A DNA stretch of 64,000 nucleotides, taken from assembly GCA_024516035.1 (NCBI GenBank), contig CM044955.1, forward strand, positions 58,618,746-58,682,745, read 5' to 3'. Shown piece after piece: positions 31,985-41,900 of this stretch (its first letter is position 1; the number at the start of each line of letters is the position of its first letter). A program made the translations under genes and the position numbers. Below the pieces are notes generated by a model that saw nothing but the letters and a program-made list of their open reading frames with translations, was not told where the DNA came from and did not search any database. This DNA comes from Bactericera cockerelli. Taxonomy: Eukaryota; Arthropoda; Insecta; Hemiptera; Triozidae.

Positions 31985-32425
31985 GCTTTGGCCTTCTATG
32001 CATTAGGCATGGCCTATACTATGTATTTTACCTAACCCTACTATATTCTTGAGGCATGGCCTTCTATGTATTTTACCTAACCCAACTATATTCTTGATAC
32101 ATGGCCTTCTATGCATTTTACCTAACCCTACTATAAACCTGAGGCATGGCCTTCTATGTATTTTACCTAACCCTACTTTAAACCTAAGGCATTGCCATCT
32201 ATGTATTATCCCTAACCCTACTATATTCTTGAGGCATGGCCTTCTATGTATTTTACCTAACCCTACTGGACCGACCTCAGTAGCTTGATCGATAAGGCAG
32301 CGGACTATGAACCTGGAGGTCGGTGGTTCAAGTCCCGGTTTCAGCGTAGTTTTAGTAAAGCGAGTTTGAATAGTAGTGATATCACGAAAGTGATTAACAA
32401 AAATATGATACCTAACCCTACTGTC
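31985..32425. repeat. 45-bp minisatellite (same unit as 10105-10450)
   Basis: Units read GAGGCATGGCCTTCTATGTA, TTTTACCTAACCCTACTATA, TTCTT. About six units are more diverged than at 10.1 kb and are interrupted by a SINE-1. Confidence 0.9.
32268..32409 (+). repeat. SINE-1 with 13-bp target duplication, plus strand
   Basis: Flanked by ACCTAACCCTACT at 32255-32267 and 32410-32422. The insertion is inside a minisatellite unit. Confidence 0.93.
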
Positions 32426-32739
32426 AAACACTCAAATAAACACTGATAACAAAGATGACTGTTACTGATTCAAAACAATAACATTATTGTTCTCAGTTCT
32501 TTCAGGGCAACGTTTCCATACTATTTTATAGGGATTTTTTGGTGGAATGAAAGTGGGACTTTTTGTTTGAATGAAAGTGGGATTTTTTGTGTGGGTTCAA
32601 AGCTTGATAGTGTTTTGGGACGAATCGGGTTATGGGCCGAATCATGTTGTCTTTTTTTGTGTTTTTTTGGGGCCGAATCATGCTATGGAAAAGGTCTACT
32701 CAGGTAATTTGGGCCGAATCGTGAAGTTCCCCTTAAAGG

Positions 32740-32873
32740 ATTTTCTAGGTGGTAGACCCTCTGTGTTCTTATTCTGTGGTCACAAACTCAAATTAATAAG
32801 GAAAAATTCATGTATTGGGGGGGATTCGAACCAACGGATCCCTACGCTACCTGGATTACCAGACTAGCGCATG
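32740..32873 (-). repeat. SINE-2 (right piece) of the copy split by the foldback element
   Basis: ATTTTCTAGGTGGTAG, then GGATTCGAACCAACGGATCC and CCAGACTAGCGC, completing the piece at 28283-28429. Confidence 0.88.
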
Positions 32874-33066
32874 GCCGTGTGGAGCTGCTTACATGTACGC
32901 ACGGTGACTGGGTTCAATTCCCATCTGAGTAGAAAATTTTCTTCTCTCTACATGGGATGTTACGGGGTCCTCTCATACCTCGTGAGGAAAAATGAGTAGT
33001 TACTTGTATGAGTAACGATCAGTGGTGGCATTAACAGAGTCAGTTTAAGTATCAATATAAGTATAA
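32874..33066 (+). repeat. SINE-5 (tRNA-headed), plus strand
   Basis: Head GTACGCACGGTGACTGGGTT with CAATTCCCA, then CTCATACCTCGTGAGGAAAA, ATGAGTAGTTACTTG and CAGTGGTGGCATTA. It abuts the SINE-2 head. Confidence 0.82.
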
Positions 33067-33089
33067 ATTATAAATAAAGAAAAAAAATA

Positions 33090-33300
33090 GTCTGGCTGAG
33101 GGACTATAAACAGGGAGTAGATCAGCAGTCTGGCTGGGGGACTATAAACAGGGTGTAGACCAGCATTGGATTGGTTCTGGAGGCCCTTGTCAATTATTAG
33201 CCTCCTTGTAAAGACAGTGGTAGAAGTGCTGAGTCATTCCTCCACTGTCTGGCTACCATCGCATCGTTCACGATGACGCCACCCTATGATGATGATAAAG
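33090..33300 (+). repeat. Dispersed repeat with 42-bp tandem start
   Basis: AGTCTGGCTG(A/G)GGGACTATA is present twice in tandem, then AGACAGTGGTAGAAGTGCTG and CCACTGTCTGGCTACCATCG. The same repeat occurs at 41428-41580. Confidence 0.8.
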
Positions 33301-33392
33301 AAAATAATGTAGGTGTTTAGAAAAGTAAAGGAGGCTCTTACTAATGCTGTGCTACCCACAAATATTGTTAAGAGGCTCTTGCTCCAGCACAC

Positions 33393-33427
<35 letters not shown>

Positions 33428-34100
33428 TCAAGTAACTTTTACTTGATTTTTTTGGACAGCTCTCTAGAATGGATACTTTCTCATAACCAACTCCGTCGTA
33501 TGAGACGTTCATTAGCACTATTTTCCAATATAAATAGATAAGTACAAATATTTATGTATCTATTTTTATTAAATACATAAGTATAAATATTTGTATATCT
33601 AATTTTATTCACAGATAAAACCACAAGCTTTATTGTATCGTAATTAAAATTTATTAAACTATAATATGAGGTATAAAAGGTATAAAAATAGGAATAAAAG
33701 CACCGATTTCGAAGTGCCACACCCTGTTAGCGTATAATGAGACCCTCTGTCTCGCGCCCACAATCTAATGGCCGGGTCAAGATGGGCCAGCCAGGTCCCG
33801 GCCCATGTAGATATAAGGTCACGTGATCAATTTCCACCAATCACAACGTATATTCCATCTTTGCTGGGGTTTCTTGCAAATTTCGGGCCCCCCCTAGGCT
33901 ACGCCACTGGGTATGACGTATGACCTGACAGACGCATCTAGACCCAGCCATTAATAAAGCACTACTATACTATTAAAATAACAATGAACTTTTACAAAAT
34001 AGAATTTAAAATAAAAAACTTAGAAAATTAAAATTTCTCTTGAGCATTTTTTTTTCTGTTGACTTAAAATTCTTCGAATAAATAATTCGTCAAGAAAATA
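33301..34100. other. No gene; poly(A) tract and AT-rich DNA
   Basis: A run of ~26 A lies near 33402-33427, flanked by inverted AAATCAAGTAA/TTACTTGATTT. About 33720-33920 is GC-richer (GGTCCCGGCCCATG, CGGGCCCCCCC) but has no reading frame that I can place. Confidence 0.4.
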
Positions 34101-34107
34101 AATGAGA

Positions 34108-34530
34108 ACAATAATAAAAACTCTTTTTTACTGCCCGATTAGGACTAAAGTGTCCCATTATTCCAGCAGTGGTTTAGATGCCACTAATAGGTGGTCAAAG
34201 TCTCAAATACACAAAGAAACCCTCACTTATTATTATGTGGTCACAAACTCAAATTTGGGAGGAAAAATTCATGCACTGGCTGGGATTCAAACCAACGGAT
34301 CCCTACGCTACCTGGATCAGCAGACTAGCGCCTTAACCACTACGAAGTTAATAAAATTTATCATATTTGTGTTCATCACTTTCGTGATATACAACTACTA
34401 AACCTCGCTTTACTAAATCTACGCTGAAACCGGGACTAGAACCACCGACTTCCAGGTTACTAGTCCACTGCCTTATCGATCAAGCTACTGAGGTCGGTCC
34501 TTAACCACTACGACCACCAATGCATGGTTA
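34108..34530 (-). repeat. Chimeric SINE (SINE-2 head, SINE-3 tail) with nested SINE-1
   Basis: The tail is TACTGCCCGATTAGGACTAA and TTATTCCAGCAG; body and head are CACTGGCTGGGATTCAAACC and CTTAACCACTACGA. The head is interrupted by the SINE-1 at 34346-34498 and resumes to 34530. Confidence 0.85.
34346..34498 (-). repeat. SINE-1 with 15-bp target duplication, minus strand
   Basis: Exact flanks CCTTAACCACTACGA at 34331-34345 and 34499-34513. Confidence 0.93.
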
Positions 34531-34724
34531 ACAACGTCAAAAACCCTCAACAAGAAAGCCTGGGTACTAAAAGCATAACTATCGGACTTACCTCTTTTAC
34601 TAGAAATCCGGAAATGTGGACCATACCTTAGTGAGAGGTGAAAAATTATATTTCTGCTAAAGATTTATCTTTCAAAGAACTTGTACATCAGAGTAGGTAC
34701 AACTTATAAAAATAATAATACTAA

Positions 34725-34942
34725 TAATATAACAATCTTTAGTGAGTGGAAGATAACCACCAGGCGAGGTTAATGCTCAAAGCATTTTCTACTACCTAAC
34801 CCTCAGAGTCTTATTATTATGTGGTCACAAACTCAAATTAACGAGGAAAAATTCATGCACTGGGTGGGATTCAAACCAATGGATCCCTACGCTACCTTGT
34901 TTACCAGACTAGCGCGTTAACCACTTGACTACCAGTGCATAT
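34725..34942 (-). repeat. SINE-2, minus strand
   Basis: Full copy: AACCACCAGGCGAGGTTAAT, CACTGGGTGGGATTCAAACC, CCACTTGACTACCAGTGCA. Confidence 0.88.
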
Positions 34943-35384
34943 ACATATATACAACCTACGAAAAGCTTTATAACTGTATATTTACCCTCATATTTTCATA
35001 GGTTTAGAAAGTAGATAATGAACTCTGGTCGAGAACTGAAGCACCCCTTTTGCATAGGATATAGCATGTAACTGCCTCAATATAAAATGGCGGACACCAA
35101 TAGCATATGGGTTCCCCCATTTTCTATTGAGGAAGTGCTTCTCATGAGATGCACAGAGATCATTGATAGCTCTTTATCTATTTATTGTTTTTAAATCAAT
35201 ACATATTTTGGACATTGAGGACGGAATTAATAGACAAATTCTATATCACAAGTCATATCTAAGCGTCGGGTTTCCCTATCTTACACAGTACTCAATCCGT
35301 GACTTAGAGCCACAGGGTATTGCAAAAACGTCTATCAATTCCGCCCTAAGTGTCACAAGTTTTTCGTCTTTAATAGTATTATCT

Positions 35385-35955
35385 TGAGCCCTTGAATAAG
35401 TTCTGTGTCACAGCCTTGATACAAATCCCCCTAGTGTCCTAGCTCTAGTGCGAATATTCCATGTCACAGCCTAAACACAAACTCTTCCTAGTCCTAGCTA
35501 GGTATCTGCATCAGGGGATGCCTCCCGAAGCAACTTCATATCATCCACCAGATGATTATTATTCACCAGAAAGTCCAGAAACTGACTGAACTCATTCCTA
35601 AACTCTCTAATACTAGTGCTAAATATATTCAGATCCATCTCACAGCCTCAACACAAACTCTTCCTAGTCCTAGCTAGGTATCTGCATCAGGGGATGGCTC
35701 CCGAAGCAACTTCATATCATCCACCAGATGACCATTACTCTCCAGAAACTCATTCTAAAACTCTCTGATACTAGTGCGAATGTATTCAGATCCATCTCAC
35801 AGCCTCAACACAAACTCTCCCAAGTCCTAGCTAGGTATCTGCATCAGGAGACGGCTCGCGAAGCAACTTCATATCATCCACCAGATGACCATTACTCTCG
35901 AGAAACTGACTGAACTCGTTTCTCATCAGACTCAACTCTTTGATGCTCGTCCGAA
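35385..35955. repeat. Tandem copies (~165 bp) of the kinase gene's terminal exon end
   Basis: CCTAGCTAGGTATCTGCATC, GAAGCAACTTCATATCATCC and CCAGATGA occur at about 35500, 35670 and 35830. The 35830 copy is the real coding end; the other two lie downstream of its stop. A fourth partial copy begins near 35385. Linker segments CATCTCACAGCCTCAACACA separate the units. Confidence 0.88.
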
Positions 35956-38900
35956 TATATTTCACGTCCTGACTTTTGATGCGCAAACAATTATTCAGCT
36001 TGTTCACGTTCGAGTTGACGTTGTTCGACGTAAACTTGATCTTGCTTAGATTCGCCAGGTTTTCGTGAAACTTGCTGTCTTCTTCGACAACTCTGGTCTG
36101 GAACTGTTCCAGGTTGCGCGCGAAAGTCTGCATGTCCTTCTTGAGGAACTTGGACTGCAAGTAGATGGTCTGCGCCATCTTGTACCAGTCGGCCAGACAG
36201 TCGGACAGCTGAACCACGTGGGGGGAGGTCTCGTCGTCCAGCAGAGCCTTCACCCGCTTGCCCGTCTCTCCTATCTGCAAGCGGAGAAGAAACAGGATTT
36301 TTTTTTTTTTTTTTACCGGAATAATGTATATATCTATAATAATACAAAACAACATAACCAACATCTTGCAAATAAAAGATTTCTTCCGATTTTTCAGAGG
36401 TTGGAAGAGTTCCTCTAATACTCACAGCATTACCTCTCTGTATAGCAATTGCAATAAAAAGCTGAATGAGATAATGCCGTGATCGGTTGTCTACGGAATA
36501 AAAAAAAAAAAACAGTAAATTGTAATTAAAGCTGGCTTATTTTACAATACAATGCCCATACTCACAGCATGAACGACAAGCTTATTATTTTTTATTTTTT
36601 AAATCCAAATACCTACACTTGAAAGTTATAGATTATAACAATCAAGCAATAACTGGTATGATCATTTATTCACTCATTCATTCACACATGTATTCATTTA
36701 AACAGATCGGGTTGTTGGGGCATATCGTTGAATTTTTTTATGCATGATATTATAGGAGATTTGAGAATATTTTGATTTTTATTAGAGATGGATGGCCTTT
36801 AAATCAGAAAAAAATTCTATACTCTGTTGATCCTGCAAGAATGAGACTAAAGAGTACATTTACTCTCACATTATAAACAACGTTGCTTAACATGGTGTCA
36901 ATTCAAAATTGTACATTGATAGCCAAGCATGTAAGGAGCATACCCTGAAAATTTCAGTTCGATTGGACAAAAATTGCAGTTTTGATGGCAAAACGATTTT
37001 TTTTTATCAAAACCCTAGTCATGGTCATGCACGTAAAGAACGTACCCTGAAAATTTCAGATTAATTGGACAAAAAATGCAGCTTTCGTTTGTCTGTCTCT
37101 CTGTTCCGCGATACCTCTCGAACGGATTCTTCAAAAAATGTTAAAATATAATATACGTACATGTTTATTGGGGTCCTAGAATTTTACCTATAGTTTTTGG
37201 GTCACTCGGTGCCAAATGGGAGGCCGTTTTGGTGAAAATTGAAAATGCTTCTTCTATTTTTATTGAATAAAGCAAGACATTGATCAATACTCCTTACTCT
37301 TTCTGTAACTCTTCTCTCATCATCTTCACTGGCTCTCCTATCACCACACTTCACATCTAGCTATCTCTCTTTTTCTTTTTCTCCTTTTGCTTCTCCCTTT
37401 CCCAGGGCCACTTGATGCCTGAGACTGGTTGCCTCTGCTGCATTAGTTTTTAATTAGTTTTAGTCTCTAATTAGTAATTTAAGATAAATGTGAAACACAT
37501 ACTTTGTATACATTTATTCACAATAAAACATTTGATTGATTGGCTCTAGAAATTTTGTGGAGTCGTTAAGAAAATACAGTTCAGAGAACTACTAGTCAAA
37601 CCCGCCTTGGTGCACAACCCACCTTGATTCTCTCGAGCACATGAAACTGCTCGTCGTTGTAGCTGAGCGTGCGCGTGGCTCGGTCCCTCAACAGATGCTG
37701 CCAGGAGTCCCTCAGCCGCTCCGTGAGTGTCTTGGCCCGCGCCGCCACCCTGGCCTGGCCCGGGCAGACAATGTGGCGCGTCCCACCCGTCCACTCCTTG
37801 GCCAGAGACTTGTCGGCGACACAGCGCGTGTACAGCTGCTCGATGTTGAGCGAGAGACTGCTGAGCTGGGTGCTGCGCAGGGCGTCGATCTCTTCCTGGT
37901 GTCGGAAGTAAGTGCGATAGATAATAATAATAGTGTCGGAAGTAAGTAGGATTGATAATAATAATAGTGTCGGAAGTAAGTAGGATTGATAATAATAATA
38001 GTAGTGTCGGAAGTAAGTAGGATTGATAATAATAATAGTGTCGGAAGTAAGTAGGATTGATAATAATAATAGTGTCGGAAGTAAGTAGGATTGATAATAA
38101 TAATAGTGTCGGAAGTAAGTAGGATTGATAATAATAATAGTAGTGTCGGAAGTAAGTAGGATTGATAATAATAATAGTGTCGGAAGTAAGTAGGATTGAT
38201 AATAATAATAGTGTCGGAAGTAAGTAGGATTGATAATAATAATAATAGTGTCGGAAGTAAGTAGGATAGATAATAATAATAATAGTGTCGGAAGTAAGTA
38301 GGATTGATAATAATATTTAGTGTCGGAAGTAAGTAGGATTGATAATAATATTTAGTGTCGGAAGTAAGTAGGATTGATAATAATATTTAGTGTCGGAAGT
38401 AAGTAGGATTGATAATAATAATAGTGTCGGAAGTAAGTAGGATTGATAATAATAATAATAGTGTCGGAAGTAAGTAGGATAGATAATAATAATAATAGTG
38501 TCGGAAGTAAGTAGGATTGATAATAATATTTAGTGTCGGAAGTAAGTAGGATTGATAATAATAATAGTGTCGGAAGTAAGTAGGATTGATAATAATAATA
38601 GTGTCGGAAGTAAGTAGGATTGATAATAATAATAATAGTGTCGGAAGTAAGTAGGATTGATAATAATAATAGTGTCGGAAGTAAGTAGGATTGATAATAA
38701 TAATAGTGTCGGAAGTAAGTAGGATTGATAATAATAATAATAGTGTCGGAAGTAAGTAGGATAGATAATAATAATAATAGTGTCGGAAGTAAGTAGGATT
38801 GATAATAATATTTAGTGTCGGAAGTAAGTAGGATTGATAATAATATTTAGTGTCGGAAGTAAGTAGGATTGATAATAATATTTAGTGTCGGAAGTAAGTA

Positions 38901-41900
38901 GGATTGATAATAATATTTAGTGTCGGAAGTAAGTAGGATTGATAATAATAATAGTGTCGGAAGTAAGTATGATTGATAATAATAATAGTGTCGGAAGTAA
39001 GTGCGATAGATAATAATAGTGTCGGAAGTAAGTATGATTGATAATAATAATAGTGTCGGAAGTAAGTAGGATTGATAATAATAATAGTAGTGTCGGAAGT
39101 AAGTAGGATTGATAATAATAATAGTAGTGTCGGAAGTAAGTGCGATAGATAATAATAATAGTGTCGGAAGTAAGTGCGATAGATAATAATAATAGTGTCG
39201 GAAGTAAGTGCGATAGATAATAATAATAGTGTCGGAAGTAAGTGCGATAGATAATAATAATAGTGTCGGAAGTAAGTAGGATTGATAATAATAATAGTGT
39301 CGGAAGTAAGTAGGATTGATAATAATAATAGTGTCGGAAGTAAGTGCGATAGATAGGTAATAATAATAGTGTCGGAAGTAAGTAGGATTGATAATAATAA
39401 TAGTGTCGGAAGTAAGTGCGATAGATAATAATAATAGTGTCGGAAGTAAGTAGGATTGATAATAATAATAGTGTCGGAAGTAAGTGCGATAGATAATAAT
39501 AATAGTGTCGGAAGTAAGTAGGATTGATAATAATAATAGTGTCGGAAGTAAGTAGGATTGATAATAATAATAGTGTCGGAAGTAAGTAGGATTGATAATA
39601 ATAATAGTGTCGGAAGTAAGTAGGATTGATAATAATAATAATAGTGTCGGAAGTAAGTACGATAGATAATAATAATAATAGTAAGGATATTTTCGATCTC
39701 TCCCTAGTTTTAGAAGTAAGTACGATAAATAATAATAATAGTAGTAAGGATATTTTCGATCTCTTCCTGGTGTCGGAAGTAAGTACGATACATAATAATA
39801 ATAATAGTAAGGATATTTTCGATCTCTCCCTAGTTTTAGAAGTAAGTACGATAAATAATAATAATAGTAGTAAGGATATTTTCGATCTCTTCCTGGTGTC
39901 GGAAGTAAGTGCGATGGATAATAATAATAATAGTGTCGGAAGTAAGTGCGATAGATAATAATAATAATAGTGTCGGAAGTAAGTGCGATAGATAATAATA
40001 ATAATAGTAAGGATATTTTCGATCTCTTCCTGGTGTCGGAAGTAAGTACGATAGATAATAATAATACCAGTAAGGATATTTTCGATCTCTTCCTGGTGAT
40101 GGAAGTAAGTAGGATTGATAATAATAATAATAATAATAATCTGAAAACATAATCTGCTAGCATTGCAAAAATGTGTTGTGTTGAGCACTACCCATATTGT
40201 ACGTAAGGTACTCTAAAACAAAGGATAAAGAAGTACCACCCCAGGTGCACGGTGTGCACTCGGTGGTGCTTTCCATCATTGTGTTTGAAACACCGGGCTT
40301 GTGCCGTAACCCCAATCTATTACTGACCTGATTTTTTTTTTGTGAGGATAGGAAAATCTTCTAAAGACACCCAGTCACCTCACTCCCTGGGGTGTGGGAT
40401 TTTTACCCACTAAAAACCTATCCTCAGAAGACGTAGGAGATCCCTTAACCGTGTGATACATTACTTCGGGATAACCTGATAAGGAACCATGTTTTATATT
40501 GTATTTCTTATATTTTTTTGTACAATATTTTATGTTATTCACTTTTAAAATCCCATGTTCCTATCTGTAAAACGCATTATTTGTCAAACATTTCAGACTT
40601 TGTTTGAACGACTAGTTAAATGGAACTCTTACCGACAGTACCTACAACTTGAGTATTTGTAATTTGTAGGTACTCATTCTCCTCACCTACCTTTAAATCA
40701 TCATATTTGTATTAATCACTTTCGTGAATATTAAATTAATCGCTTTATTAAATCTACGCGGAAACCGGGACTTGAACCACCGACCTCCAGGTCATAAGTC
40801 CGCCGCCTTATCGATCAAGCTACTGAGGTCGGTACCTACCTTGAAATCATCATATTTCTATTAATCACATTCGTGAATATTAAATTAAATCGCTTTATTA
40901 AATCTACGCGGAAACCGGGACTTGAACCACCGACCCCGAGGTTACAAGTCCGCCGCCTTATCGATCAAGCTACCGAGGTCGCCGGCACCTACCTTAAAGT
41001 CATTCGCGCTGCTGGACTTGTCCTCCATCAGGCTGAACACGCTGTGGTACGCGCGACTCACGGCGTCCACCAGACTCTGCACGGCCGCCGTCACGCGCTT
41101 CAGATGCGCCATCTTGCGCGAGATCTCCGTCAGCTGCTCGTTGAGGACGCAGATGAACGCGGCAACACTGTAGTGCGTCAGATGGGACGCGCGACTAAGC
41201 CGCTCGACACGCCGCTTGCACACGTGACCCGTGCTGCACGCGTGCTTGGCGAGCGTCGCGTCGTTCTCGACCGACACCACGTTGGGGAAGGTCGGGAACT
41301 TGGGAATGTCGATGTCCTGGGGCAGGGTGACGTTGTTGTTCTCCTCGCTGAACAGGAGCAGAGGATCGCTCGGTGAGATCTCGGGGAAACCTGGGAGGAA
41401 AAGCGGGTCGGATGTTTTTTTTAGACCAGCAGTCTGGCTGGGGGACTAGCATTAGCTTGGTTCTGGGGCCCTTGTCAATTATTAGCCTCCTTGTAAAGAC
41501 AGTGGTAGAAGTGCTGAGTCATTCCTCCACTGTCTGGCTACCATCGTTCACGATGACGTCACCCTATGATGACGACAAGTAAATGGTTCAAATATATACA
41601 ACAATGACAGTTGTTTACATAATTCATAATATTTTTAACTGAACTGGTGCTAGTTTCTTTTGGCTGTCGTCATCTCACACTAAGGCCACACCTATGAAGT
41701 ATGGGGTTAATGTGACTTAATGAAGGTAAAAAAAAAAAACATCTAGACCAGAATTTGTTAATACCTGAATTCATTTAAAGCGCACGAATAGCTGAGTGGT
41801 TAAGCACTCGCTTGTCGTGCGGAAGGTCCCGGGTTCGAACCCCCGGGCCAATAATAATTTGTATTCAAAATTTGGTTACAGTTGTTCGTAAGGGATATCT

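Larger units (their letters stand above)
28438..32731. mobile_element. 4.3-kb foldback-type DNA transposon with decayed nuclease-like gene
   Basis: The ends GGGCGCATTACGATTCGGCC and (reverse) GGGAACTTCACGATTCGGCC lie inside a SINE-2 copy. They are flanked by CTTAGAGG (28430-28437) and CTTAAAGG (32732-32739). Other SINE-2 copies show CTCAAAGC once at this place, giving the empty site and an 8-bp duplication. Inside are ~850-bp inverted arms (28555-29405, 30980-31830), a minus-strand gene remnant (29440-30767) and a 45-bp minisatellite (31985-32425) carrying its own SINE-1. The motif ACGATTCGGCCCA or close variants recurs near 28446, 28510, 31889, 32617, 32634, 32670 and 32708, as expected for transposase sites. 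The superfamily is unassigned. Confidence 0.85.

Noticed and set aside
32003..32431. 142-codon frame with repeated Gly-Leu-Gly-Lys-Ile-His
   Set aside because: Produced by the 45-bp minisatellite, which is a multiple of three and so stays in frame.
37896..39660. CRISPR array, because of regular short repeats
   Set aside because: Units are contiguous without unique spacers, no cas genes are present, and the DNA is eukaryotic.
38847..40188. Long minus-strand frames (438 and 423 codons) rich in Tyr, Leu, Ser and Ile
   Set aside because: They are the 34-bp minisatellite read without stops; both frames are low-complexity translations of the same repeat and lie in an intron.
41195..41452. Small frames in both orientations over kinase exon 5
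   Set aside because: Shadows of the coding exon; GC-rich coding DNA opens several frames.
41779..41851. tRNA gene (good A and B boxes, TTCGAACCC)
   Set aside because: It continues into the SINE-4 body seen in several other copies. The same reasoning applies to the tRNA-like heads at 14088, 46227, 54748, 55535, 57377, 59018, 59711, 60705 and 63660.
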